From Marasmius tenuissimus (lineage: Eukaryota > Basidiomycota > Agaricomycetes > Agaricales > Marasmiaceae): DNA of 64,000 bases. Shown here in pieces: positions 10,471 to 20,551 of the stretch (its first letter is position 1; every line of letters starts with the position of its first letter). The position numbers were made by a program, and so were the translations under genes. The DNA is taken from assembly GCA_029532415.1 (NCBI GenBank), contig JAQOTA010000054.1, positions 4,092,001 through 4,156,000 of the forward strand, written 5' to 3'. The notes under the pieces are model-generated. The model saw nothing but the letters and a program-made list of their open reading frames with translations, had not been told where the DNA came from and did no database searches.

Positions 10471-12865
10471 TTACACACTCCCAGTGCTCCCAGTCTTCTC
10501 CCTTTCCAACCGCTCTCTAGCCTCCCGCTTCAGTTTCTCATCATCATCCCGTTTCAAACTACTATGCGCCATGAACACTGCTGTGAACACGAACGCCACG
10601 GACGCAAGTGAAGCCATAATCACAAAAATGACCCAAAAGCCCTCCCGATACCCATCCACGATGCGCGCAAGTTGAACAGGATCCGTCACGAGCGTTCGAG
10701 CAGCTAACGGGTTCTCCCTCAGTTTCTCACGTATCAAAGGATCCGAGTTGGCTTCGGATGAGACGCGGTCTAGATTTGACATGAAGATATTGGTGCTGAA
10801 TGGACGTCAGTTTTGAGGAGAGTGGTAATATGTCACAAAGACGCACAGTAGAGTGCCAGAAATCGCCAAGCCAAGAGTGCCTCCGATGTTTCGCACGAAA
10901 CTGTTCATCGGGACCGGTCAGCTGAATGAAGGATAATCAAGTTGGAAGAGGGGTGGATTTACCTTCTCGTGGCAGTCACAACAGCCATATCTTTGCGCTC
11001 TACAGCACCTTGAACTGCAACCAACGACCTATAGGAACGACATAAGCCTAGGTCGCCCATAGCTTTGGCAGAAACCTTACGGTTGCAATGTCTGTCCTAC
11101 CCCGAATCCAGCAAGTAGGGAGTACCCAACTTGTCGTGCGACAGACGAGTTCTCGTCCAACGTAGAGAACAAGCCCAGGCCGACTGCCCAAACTGCCCAT
11201 CCGGTAAGAATGAGTTCCTAAGAGAGGCAAGGGTTAGCCAGTGATCGAAGTTCCCAAGTCAAACTCCGTACCCTATATCGTCCGGTCCACGATATGACCA
11301 GCCCGGAGAACGAAGACATGAACGCTAAAGACAATCAGCATACAGAACCCCCGATCGCCGCTTCCCCCCCACTCACTTTGCATGACAGTCAACGTAAGCA
11401 TAAAGGCAGCACTCTTCGTAGGTGAATACCCATACGCAAGCTGATAAAATGAGGGTATGTAGAATACTTGAACCATCGTTAGGTAGCCATTGATAAAGTG
11501 CGTTACAGCGGCACCGATGACTATGCGTTGGCGGAAAATGTAGACTATCGAAGTCCACAAGCTCAGCGCTGAGTTCGATAGAGGGCGAAAGGCGAGAGGA
11601 CGTACGAGGTAATAGAGGATACTTCGGCCATTTACCTTCCCAAACGATAAATGCGATGCCCAAAACGATACCGATACATCCGGTGGCGAGAACGTGTGCG
11701 TCATCCCAAGGGTAGCTCGAACCTCCCCATGTCAAAGCCATCTGTGCACGGCGGTTAGCACTGGGAAGTCAGTCCAGCACAAGCACATACGACAATCAAC
11801 ATCGAGCTCCCAAGAACGAGCAACGATCCCAAAAAATCTATCCGCCGGAGTTTCCTACAGTGAGACTCAGCGGATCGTACCCAGCGGGAGATATGTTGGT
11901 TCGCTTACACTCTCCAGTTGCTTTCCACAGGCTTGAGTGGCATGAAGAAGTGACAACACACAGCACTGAAGGCCGTAAGAGGAAGGAGTAGGCGAAATAT
12001 CCATCTCCTGTGGTTATGGCGCGTGCGGCGTCAATATACATCAGTAGTGAAAGTCATGCGGACGCCAACGAACCATGTCGTTCTCTCCACGATAGCGCCA
12101 CCAATAACTGGTCCTACTCCGTAGGACAACGCTACAGCAGCTCCCTGGATTGATATGGGTGAGTACGGCGGTGTCAATGGTGCCTGATAAGACACACCAA
12201 TATGCCTTGGTACTTTCCACGATCCCGCAACGACACCTTCATTCCCCCGAGTTAGACGCAAGTACCTTAGCAATGGCATGTGATCTCACCGTGTCCGAGA
12301 CTATGACTTGAGCAATGGTGGGAATTCCTCCTCCTCCGATCCCGGCGATCTGTGAAACCAGAAGTAAGAAGAGTGCTCGGAGAGCTGATAGGGAGGAAGA
12401 CATACCGCTCTGAAAACCAACAGTTCCACAAAGCCCGTGGCGAAAGCCGCGCCCAGGTTTCCGATGGAGAATATGACCATCAGGACGAATAGAACCGTTT
12501 TGCGTGACCATATATCGGACAATCGTCCGCATACTAGCTGGAAAGAGGTGCTCGTCCTGTCATTGAGTGGTCAAACTACGTGACAAACCGCTAAGAGGGG
12601 TTTCTACGCACACGAAATACGACGTCGCGACCCAAGCAATCTGATTTCCTCCACCCAATTCCGAACTGATCTGGGGCAAAGCAACCGCAATCATCGTCTC
12701 ATCTAGGAGCGTCGTAAATTCGGTAATCGCGCAAGACACAAAGATCGAGACGATCTTCCGTATCGGTACATAGTTCGTCTGGTCTTCGAGCCCTTTCGCT
12801 TGTTGTACTTCTGGAGTTGCAGCCTGGAGACTTTCTTCCACCAGAGTCGGTTGGGGAGACGCCAT
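10471..12865 (-). CDS. MFS transporter, DHA2 (14-helix drug:H+ antiporter) type
   Basis: This is a plasma-membrane proton antiporter likely to export drugs or metabolites. It is read on the minus strand from MASPQPTLVEESLQ (12865) to ERLEREKTGSTGSV (10471) through about nine exons. The first helix carries LLDETMIAVALPQISSEL, the DHA2-specific LDxTIVNVALP motif. Loop 2-3 has CGRLSDIWSRKTVL (motif A), helix 4 has AGIGGGGIPT, and helix 5 has the antiporter motif C as SYGVGPVIGG. A cytosolic basic tail follows the last helix. Splices checked include TTCGT/gtgcgt near 12612, which restores SYFV-TSFQLVCGR. An in-frame ATG at 13006 would add 47 residues that look like 5' leader. Substrate cannot be deduced. 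Confidence 0.88.
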
Positions 12866-13484
12866 AGCCAAGGCCGGTTGAATGTTTGGTCTAGGATCTT
12901 CATTGACGGTCAAGTATAAGTACGAGGAGTCGTGGGTGTGACATTGGCAGCCCAACCCCGGTATGTACTGACAGTTCTGATGGCATGGTTCGCTTGGCGT
13001 GAACAAAAAGAGGATCCCTGATGGCAGATGGTTCGCGGCCTACTCAAATGAGCAGGGAGATCGCAAAGAATCCGAGATGAAGATAGGACGGGGATGCCAA
13101 GCATTGCGGATGGGAGTACCGTACAGGTCGGGAGAGTATGTAGAGGCACAGTGAGGTGCGCATCCATGCAGTTGTTGGATCCGTCGGCCTTCAGATCCTG
13201 ACTGTGTCTACGTAGTAGATCAGCTGGAGTATAGTCGTATTGTATTAGCGGCTGATCAAATGGTGAAAAAAGAAAGCACAAACGAACCATGAACCTGAGC
13301 AACCTCACTTCGCGGACTCTGGGCGCGAGTATGATAGCGATATTCCCACCGATATACAGACATTTCCCTAGAACGTATCCTGGGCAGTCGAAGGACGAAG
13401 TGACTGAATTGTCGATGAATTTGACGCGTATGTACTGAGAAGCTCATTAGTACAAGTGACTGTGAGGCAGGCTGGGTGATCGTT

Positions 13485-13835
13485 ACCTGACTAGACACGG
13501 TTCAGTGAATCAACGACACAATCTCGACTCAACAGACACCCTCTTCCCCCCTGCAACGGTGGCTATTGACCCTACTCTCCCTTCTTTTAAGCAGTCCCTC
13601 GCGTTATACAAAGTTTTGGTCACTTGGTCGCAGGTAAGCATGACATCTAACCCTCTTTGGAGGTTACGAAGATGATGATGGTCGACTGTCGGTACTGTTG
13701 CGATATTATCAGTAGAAAAACAGAAAATCAGAGCAGACGTACTTCACCTTCTTGCTCCCTTTCAAGCGCAGAACATATCGCTTCTGAGATCTGGCGGCTG
13801 GCCACACGACTCGTGCTCACCATGTCCATTGAAAT
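13485..13835 (+). other. Coding-like fragment, unrecognised
   Basis: A frame around 13520-13634 reads like protein (LDSTDTLFPPATVAIDPTL, then LYKVLVTWSQ) and ends at a good donor CAG/gtaagc. A second open stretch after an acceptor near 13719 reads KIRADVLHLLAPFQAQ. I could not find a start or stop that makes a complete gene and do not recognise the family. It may be a relic. Confidence 0.25.
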
Positions 13836-14034
13836 TTATGGTGCGATTGTTGTTCCGCAATGCGTATACGCGCATCTGACAAAACTAGAGTGAATGGCGG
13901 CTAGAACACTCCTGGTATCAGACCAGAGTGTCGCGGTAAAGTTGGAATCAGTTGATCGTGAATGAGCGTTAAGGAACGTTGTGGTTGAGAACAAAGAAAC
14001 GGGCGTGGGAACACGACTGCCGAAGATCTGTACG

Positions 14035-14061
14035 TGCCGGCGCTCGTACAGACCTCCGGCA
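14035..14061 (+). promoter_or_regulatory. Conserved inverted repeat upstream of F-box gene 1
   Basis: The site is TGCCGG, 15 bases, CCGGCA, placed 154 bases before the chosen start codon. The same structure with the same spacer length occurs before the tandem paralogue at 16278-16304. Confidence 0.45.
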
Positions 14062-14188
14062 GTTTTCCTTCCTTTGTGACTACGACCACCCTCGATTTCT
14101 TTCAACTTTCAACGCTAAAGTATCAGGCAATTCTTTCATTCTTATCCTTATTCTTGAGTCTTCTAACAATCGAAAGCTAGGGGGGATC

Positions 14189-15874
14189 ATGAATATTGTC
14201 GCCCTTACAAGATTCAAATGTTTCTCGCCTGCCCACGCATCTGAGGTTCAGAGCATAGCTCGCGATACGATGTCTCCATCAAGGAGAATATTCGTTTCTC
14301 AGATATTGGAAGGAATAATGCATGAGCAAGCAGAGCACTTGGTCGAAGATGATGGCTCAGACGAGCACGGTGCTGACCTGAAAATCTCAATGGCCAACCT
14401 CCACTCCCTACTCTCTCCGATCCATCAGCTCCCACCAGAGCTATTGGTCAACATCTTCAGGCTCATCTGCGCGTCAACAGAGCTTCGGTTAAGCGAAACT
14501 CCACAAATAGTGGCCTTGACCTCTGTATGTGGTCGATGGAGAGAAACCGCCCTTTCCACACCATCCCTATGGGCAGATATCAGTTTCGAATCTACCGTGT
14601 GGCTCGGGAAGTATAGGTTTGAGCCAAATAATTTTGAAAAGAATCTCCCTGGGCTTGTACAAGTAGTCCGACTGTTTTTGGCACGTTCGCAGACGGCCCC
14701 GCTGGACCTATCGCTCGGTCTGCACAGCTTCGATGAGCAGTCATCTCCCAACATGGTCGATTTGATGGATTTGATTGCCACAACAAAGGATCGGTGGAGG
14801 AACGTCGTTTTCAGCTTCGCCGAAACCTTACTTGACCAACTTGAACATCCATCCTCTGGGCAGCTTTGTCGACCGCCGCCGCTTTCCCTCGAAAGCCTGA
14901 CGTTAGCCCTATTGATGCATCGCCCTCTCCCCGGGATGGCTTCGGATTCTCGGTCCCTTCTTCAGGGTTTTGAGAGCTGTCCCTCGCTCACATCACTCAG
15001 CTTAACCGCTTCCGCGGCACATTACTGGAGTCGATTCAGTCTCCCGTGGAGGCAAATTACGAAGCTACAAATATCTGACATTGACACGTCCTCGCTCGCT
15101 GAGATGCTGAAGGATACTCCGGGACTGAAGGAACTCTGTGTTTCCTCTATCACTCCCACACCCAACTTAGAAAACGAGTTGCGCATTAACCCCATCTCTC
15201 TCGTTATGTTGGAACGCCTGGACCTCGAATATCGGGCGGACGTCCCATCTATCCTACGACACTTCACATTTCCTCGTCTAACCAGTCTTTTGCTTCACTG
15301 TGACGAAGCAGAGAGTCCATGGAACCATTCCCACTTTACCGAGTTCCTAGAGCGTTCTTCTTGCACCGTTACCCACCTCCGAATTGGCGAATTTTCAGGT
15401 CCAGGTCTTGATATCTTACGACTTTTCCCCAGGCTCGAGTCCCTTCGCATAGAGGAAACAGTACTACTCGCAGGTTTCAAGTTCTCCAGTACTAACTTAT
15501 TCACGGAGGCATTTCTGTGCCAACTTTTCGAGCTCATACTCACGAATCCTGATTCGACTCGTTCTTCCTCACCCCTTCCCTACCTTCCCCAGCTTACGGA
15601 CCTCACACTGATGTATCTCGGGACGGATCTTGACATCGATCATCTGGTGAATGCCATCTCAACATCCCCGACGCCGTGGAGTGTGTCCGACCGCCCGCAA
15701 CGTCGGAACTTGCGCTTGGACATCGAATACATCGTAAAACGTACTCGAAGGAGCGAGGACGAGCTGATGCCATCGATGGAGCTGGAAGTCCTTGAAAACC
15801 TGAGGGATGTTGTCCCGGGAGTCAGCCTCAGAGTAGAAGTATTCCGGAATAGGGACGATTCAATACTGTGGTGA
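14189..15874 (+). CDS. F-box/LRR-type protein, tandem copy 1
   Basis: This is a putative substrate receptor of an SCF ubiquitin ligase: the F-box binds Skp1 and the leucine-rich part binds targets. The single exon encodes 561 residues from MNIVALTRFKCFSP. The F-box-like domain starts about residue 80 with SPIHQLPPELLVNIF and continues with TSVCGRWRETALSTPSLWAD, a signature frequent in Agaricomycetes. The rest is leucine-rich with irregular repeats. An in-frame extension back to 13979 exists, but I reject it: the homologous upstream DNA of copy 2 sits in another reading frame relative to its own extended frame, so it is leader rather than protein. A later ATG at 14270 (MSPSRRIF) is also possible. 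Target unknown. Confidence 0.85.
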   Translation: MNIVALTRFKCFSPAHASEVQSIARDTMSPSRRIFVSQILEGIMHEQAEHLVEDDGSDEHGADLKISMANLHSLLSPIHQLPPELLVNIFRLICASTELRLSETPQIVALTSVCGRWRETALSTPSLWADISFESTVWLGKYRFEPNNFEKNLPGLVQVVRLFLARSQTAPLDLSLGLHSFDEQSSPNMVDLMDLIATTKDRWRNVVFSFAETLLDQLEHPSSGQLCRPPPLSLESLTLALLMHRPLPGMASDSRSLLQGFESCPSLTSLSLTASAAHYWSRFSLPWRQITKLQISDIDTSSLAEMLKDTPGLKELCVSSITPTPNLENELRINPISLVMLERLDLEYRADVPSILRHFTFPRLTSLLLHCDEAESPWNHSHFTEFLERSSCTVTHLRIGEFSGPGLDILRLFPRLESLRIEETVLLAGFKFSSTNLFTEAFLCQLFELILTNPDSTRSSSPLPYLPQLTDLTLMYLGTDLDIDHLVNAISTSPTPWSVSDRPQRRNLRLDIEYIVKRTRRSEDELMPSMELEVLENLRDVVPGVSLRVEVFRNRDDSILW

Positions 15875-16240
15875 TTATTGTATAGTACGCCTACGGATTG
15901 GCCAGCTATTCATTATAAATGGAAAATACATCCCATGTTTGTACTCAGGAGGATATCGGGACCTATTGTACATTGACTACTAGCTAGTAGCTACGCCCAC
16001 TTGGGATGAATGCACATTCTCCGATACCGTATCCGTCCCTGCGCTTCGTTCATGGGTGACGTGACTTCGACTTTAACGGACCCGTTCGTGGCATAAAACT
16101 GTACGTGTGTCACAGTAGTAAGATTCTGATATAGAACCAGAGTAACGGTGACATAGAGATGTTCAGGAATATTGGACCCAAACGAGTACTGAGGAGTTGT
16201 GATAGAGAACGAAGAGCCCAATGAACATGTTACATCGCGA
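15875..16240. other. Spacer between tandem F-box genes
   Basis: The right half (about 15990-16045) matches DNA just after copy 2 (about 18150-18200), sharing gaatgcacattctccgatac. It therefore belongs to the duplicated unit rather than being unique. Confidence 0.5.
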
Positions 16241-16277
16241 CTTGCTAAAGAACCAAAACGGGCGTGAGAACTTCAAC

Positions 16278-16304
16278 TGCCGGCGGGGGTACAGAGGTCC
16301 GGCA
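16278..16304 (+). promoter_or_regulatory. Conserved inverted repeat upstream of F-box gene 2
   Basis: TGCCGG, 15 bases, CCGGCA lies 162 bases before the start codon at 16440. It corresponds to 14035-14061 in front of copy 1. Confidence 0.45.
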
Positions 16305-16439
16305 GTTTACCTTTGTGACTACGACCAGCTTCACCGTTTCCTTATCGATTCCAACTTTTCGACGCTGGAGTATCTAGGCAAGTTCTCAACCCTAGTATCT
16401 CCCCCTGAGTCTTGTAACATTCAAGTGATAGGAAAAGCC

Positions 16440-18110
16440 ATGAACTTCAACGCCCTCACACAGTTCGAATGCTTCTCAGCTACTCTAGCATCTGAGGTTC
16501 AGAACATGTCTCGCGATACAATGTCTCCATCAAGGAGGATTTTTATTTCCCAGATATTGGAAGGCATATTGAGTGAACAAGCGGAGGAACCGAGCCAACT
16601 TGACGGCTTAGATGGACTCGGTGTTAACCTGAAAACCTCAATAGCCAACATCCGTTCCCTACTCTCCCCGATCCACCGACTCCCACCGGAGCTATTGACT
16701 AGGATCTTCACTTGTATCTGTATCCCAACGTGGCTTGCGATAGAGGAAGCTCCTGAAATACTGGAATTGGCCTCAGTGTGTGGTCGCTGGAGAGAAATCA
16801 TCCTTTCTACACCATCCCTATGGGCAAATATCGGTTTCGATACAATTGGATGGCTCGATGAGGCCGCGACCGGGCCAAAAGAGTTTGGAACATATCTCCC
16901 TCGACTTGTGCGAGCGGTTCGATTATTCTTGGCACGGTCAGAGACGGCCCCGTTGAACCTATCTCTCGGTCTGGTCGACTTGGATGAGACGTGGTCTCAC
17001 AACATGATGGATTTGATGGATTCAGTTGCCGAAATGAAGGAGCGATGGAGAGATGTTGACTTCGACTTCAGCAGATGTTCACTCTCTCAGCTTGACCATC
17101 CATCTTTCGCGCGGCTTTGTCGACCACCGCCGCTTTCCCTCGAAAGGCTAACGTTAGCCCCGCCGATTTGTTGCCTGCTCCTGCAGATTTCTCCGGATCC
17201 TCAATCCCTTCTTCAGGGCTTCGAGAGCTGTCCCCTGCTCACATCACTCGAATTAAACGTCCCGCCCCTGGTGCAGCAATGGAGTCGGCTCAGTCTCCCG
17301 TGGAGGCAGATTACGAACCTACAGATATCGACCATCGATACCCTCTCGCTCGTTGAGATGCTAAGAGGAACTCCAGAATTGAAGGAACTCCGTATTACCT
17401 CTGTCAGGATTACAGACGATTCAGAAATTGAGTCGGCGCCCAACCCTATCTCTCTCGTTATGTTGGAATATCTGGCCCTAGAACACTCCACAGACGCTCC
17501 ATATACCCTGCGACACTTCACATTTCCACGTCTTCTCACTCTCCTTCTTCCCTCCGACAAAGCAGAGAACCAGTGGAACCATCCACACTTTACCGAATTC
17601 CTAGAACGTTCCTCCTGCACCATCACTCACCTCCGAATTGGCGCATTTTCAGGTCCAGGTCTTGATATCCTACAACTGTTCCCCAGGCTCAAGTCCCTTT
17701 GCATCGAGGAAACGGTAATCTCCGGAGTGTTCATGCCTTCCTGTAGTCGGATATTTACGGAGGCTTTTCTCCACCAACTTTTCGAGCTTGTACTCATGAA
17801 CCATGAACCGAGCTCCTCCTCATCCCTTCCGTACCATACCCAGCTTACAGACCTTACATTGATTTATTTCGGGACGGAATTTGACATCGATCATCTCGTA
17901 AACGCTATCTCAACATCCTCGACATTGGGGAGTGCACCAGATCCCTTGCAGGGCCAGAACTTGCGCTTGGTCATCGAATACCTAAATCATACTCGAAGGA
18001 GCGAGGACGGGCTGATGCCATCGATAGAACTGGAGGCTCTTGATAGCCTGAGGAACGTCGCGCCGGGATTTAGCCTCAGAGTGGACGTGTTCCAAAATAG
18101 GGACTACTGA
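16440..18110 (+). CDS. F-box/LRR-type protein, tandem copy 2
   Basis: This single-exon paralogue of the 14189 gene has 556 residues starting MNFNALTQFECFSA. The F-box-like domain reads SPIHRLPPELLTRIF, then ASVCGRWREIILSTPSLWAN. The Leu-rich C-terminal two thirds align with copy 1 along their whole length, including LERSSCT-THLRIG and the closing basic-acidic HTRRSED segment. An in-frame extension back to 16221 is present but is probably not translated, for the reason given under copy 1. Divergence is concentrated in the LRR-like part, as expected if the two recognise different targets. The two genes and flanks form one duplicated unit of about 2.2 kb. Confidence 0.85.
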   Translation: MNFNALTQFECFSATLASEVQNMSRDTMSPSRRIFISQILEGILSEQAEEPSQLDGLDGLGVNLKTSIANIRSLLSPIHRLPPELLTRIFTCICIPTWLAIEEAPEILELASVCGRWREIILSTPSLWANIGFDTIGWLDEAATGPKEFGTYLPRLVRAVRLFLARSETAPLNLSLGLVDLDETWSHNMMDLMDSVAEMKERWRDVDFDFSRCSLSQLDHPSFARLCRPPPLSLERLTLAPPICCLLLQISPDPQSLLQGFESCPLLTSLELNVPPLVQQWSRLSLPWRQITNLQISTIDTLSLVEMLRGTPELKELRITSVRITDDSEIESAPNPISLVMLEYLALEHSTDAPYTLRHFTFPRLLTLLLPSDKAENQWNHPHFTEFLERSSCTITHLRIGAFSGPGLDILQLFPRLKSLCIEETVISGVFMPSCSRIFTEAFLHQLFELVLMNHEPSSSSSLPYHTQLTDLTLIYFGTEFDIDHLVNAISTSSTLGSAPDPLQGQNLRLVIEYLNHTRRSEDGLMPSIELEALDSLRNVAPGFSLRVDVFQNRDY

Positions 18111-18629
18111 CTGTCGTGATTATCGTACCACTTATGCCTACTCTCCGACTTGATGTGGGCGAATGCACATTCTCCGATACCGAATCCGTCACAGGGTTTC
18201 CTTGTTCATGGACGACTTTCGCGCACCTGCTCGTATTGAGCCCTATATCATCGGCTTCGTAGGCACCTGGCATGTTGGAAGTTGTGCACGCGTGTGAACA
18301 TTCTTTCAATATGAGAAGGGACCTAGGTCGGCATTTGCCGAACCGCATTACTCTCCCGCTCCCACTCAACTTCCACCCGCATCCAAGAGAGTCGATTATC
18401 TAAACACACATCACGTCTGAAATTTGGTGGTGAAGAACAAACAAAGACTCCGCAGGCAAAACTTTATTTTTCTCCGCAGCGGTAAGTAGACGGTTCTGAT
18501 CATGAACTTTCCTGTCGCGGAAGTTGAGAAGACTTGGAAATCGATCTAACCTTCGTTCCCCGTGCAATTAGAGTTCAAACACTGCGGAATACTGCGAGCT
18601 GATCGATTGAACTCTAACTGAATTTTCTG
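18111..18629. other. Intergenic DNA upstream of the 18.7 kb gene
   Basis: The left end repeats the 3' flank of F-box copy 1. The rest has no coding frame and contains the palindrome at 18328-18341. A TATATAAG motif at 18630-18637 lies 94 bases before the ATG at 18724. Confidence 0.45.
18328..18341 (+). promoter_or_regulatory. TCGGCATTTGCCGA palindrome, possible Zn2Cys6 factor site
   Basis: The site has inverted arms TCGGCA/TGCCGA around TT, giving a CGG-N6-CCG core, a spacing used by fungal binuclear-cluster regulators. It lies 396 bases before the ATG of the 18.7 kb gene. The identical 14-mer in the same relative orientation lies 357 bases before its paralogue. Confidence 0.45.
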
Positions 18630-18723
18630 TATATAAGCCCCACCCTATATCGGAGTGCACTGTCACGCTCCCTCTTACGCCCTGCTCCTCCTTGCTCAAA
18701 ACTCGACCACAATACTTTTAGGA

Positions 18724-20134
18724 ATGTCCGGATATCGCGGCAGTAGCAACAGACCATATCGTGGCCGAGGGGGAGGGGGCAGGGGCAGGGGCAGTCGGGG
18801 AGGTCCCCCCTCTACCCCCAGCAGGCCACCATCTGTCCCTGCTCGAGACATCACAGAAGGCCTCCGACTCGATCGGCCTTTCTAAACTCTGACGCCTCCC
18901 ACAACCGCGACCGGTCCCACTGCGGATGTTACCAACGTTCAGTACATCGGTTCTTACAATTGGCTCAATCGAGAAGGATCTCAGCGTACTATTCTCGTTC
19001 CAGGTAACGTCCAATCTTCCTAGTACAGGAGCCAAAACACGAATCTTACTCGATTCTCTGGGACAGGGTCACCCCCCGAATGGTTGGATAAAATTACCCC
19101 ATATATTGTTGAAGAAGACACCTCAGAATGCTTCGTCGACCAAAACGGTTTCAGAATCTCAGCTTCCCCGCTCCTTCCACTCATAGCTTCCGTCGACTTC
19201 CACCACGCAAACGAAGCCAAACCCTTCGACTGGTCCTCCGTCGACATAATCACAGACCGTAACGGACTTCGAAAACTCCTACGCTGGATCCAGGGTGACG
19301 CTGACCGGGACTTCCGCATCGATCTCCAGCTAGCCGGGAAGAAGACGATTTTGTTCACTCGCTGGGAGAAGCATACGAAGGAATATCCCATGTTTTCCGG
19401 AACTTTTGGACACAACTTTGAGGAAGCGTCGACGAAGCCTGCGAAGGGATGTGAAGGCAGCACCGGTCATCATCGGGTGGTTCATTATGTACGTAGAGTT
19501 CAACTCGTAACGTCTTTCCTTACTTACTTGACACTGGCAGAACTTTGGCGGCCTAAACATGGTGGTCCGTTCCGAAGTTGACGCCTATCGCCCAGCCCCT
19601 GGTCCGAGTGGGAGCCCTCTGGCAGCACAACGCGGATCTGGAATCGACGATATCACGGCCGCTTTGCAGAGAACGTCCATACAAACCACGACGGCGGAGA
19701 CTCAACGAGTATCTTCCGGCGATACCACGCTCCTCCTCCAAAAAGTCGGTACCGTCGTCCCCCAAGAGTCCATCGCAGAGCTCAAAACCGCCTCAGTCAA
19801 AAAACTCAACACCGGCCGTGTCAAGTGGGATGAAATCGTACTTCAAATGTCCATCGCCCAAACTCCCCACCTCTTCTTGGGCGTTCACGATCGGGGAAAC
19901 TTTGAACAGGTGCAGAAAAAGATGGCCGCATCCTCTCCAGAGTTGAAAGCTGCCGAAGCCAGAGTCAAACCGGCGCTTTTGAAGTTGAGGAGGGTTTTGG
20001 AGGATATCAAGAGACTCGTCATTACGAATGGGAGGCTGAGTCTGATCTGTCGGGATGGGAATTTGGATGTGGTGGAAAGGATCAGTCGGGAGAGTTGTCT
20101 TCCTGTAGAATTTTTGAGCAAGTTTGATGAGTAG
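18724..20134 (+). pseudogene. Conserved fungal protein with nonsense codon in exon 1
   Basis: This belongs to a fungal family often labelled 'geranylgeranyl pyrophosphate synthetase' in databases (from memory). I see no prenyltransferase DDxxD motif, so the real function is unknown. Exons read as 18724-19003, 19067-19488 and 19541-20134. The N-terminus is an RGG-rich stretch (GRGGGGRGRGSRGG), a typical RNA-binding tail. Family landmarks follow: VQYIGSYNW, VPGSPPEW, SSVDIITDRNGLRKLLRWI, FRIDLQLAGKKT, TGHHRVVHY and FLGVHDRGNF. Exon 1 is interrupted by TAA at 18883-18885, between ITEGLRLDRPF and TLTPPTTATG. The paralogue at 31796-33196 reads through at this position. No alternative splice removes the stop, and no downstream ATG restores the block. 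All else is intact, so the lesion looks young, or may be a sequencing error. Confidence 0.7.
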
Positions 20135-20551
20135 ATGCGCACATACTTTTTGCTCTCTTTTGCACGTTCCCTTTCTTGACCACTGTTTGACTTATATCAG
20201 AATCGCCCTGTACATAGTGGCTTCGGACACCGATACTTGTGAACTTCACGATCGAAGTGAACATATATCCGCCTATTTACTTGCACGTCGACTAGAATCG
20301 TTCGGCGACCTTCATGAGCAACTGACCGAAACTCCACCTATACATCCAAGCGTGGAGCAACCTCCGTCAGCTCATGAACCGCCGCCCTTTCCGCTTCCGC
20401 ACCATCATTACTTTCCGACTCCAAGATATCGAGAATCGCTTTGTTTCTCTCCACCAACATAGAAAATCCCCACGCAACATCGTGTCCACAACAGAAAAAA
20501 GAGATAACATTAAAAAAACATCTACTTCGCAACAACAACACACCCAATGAT
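20135..20551. other. Convergent 3' flank
   Basis: This stretch separates the stop codons of the 18.7 kb gene and of beta-COP. No gene is visible. Confidence 0.4.

Noticed and set aside
12866..13006. Longer start for the MFS transporter at 13006
   Set aside because: The added 47 residues (MFTPSEPCHQNCQYIPG...) are Cys/His-rich and unlike an MFS N-terminus. MASPQPT at 12865 fits better.
13979..14188. N-terminal extension of F-box copy 1 (and 16221-16439 for copy 2)
   Set aside because: The upstream DNA is homologous between the copies but is read in different frames by the two extended frames, so it is non-coding leader.
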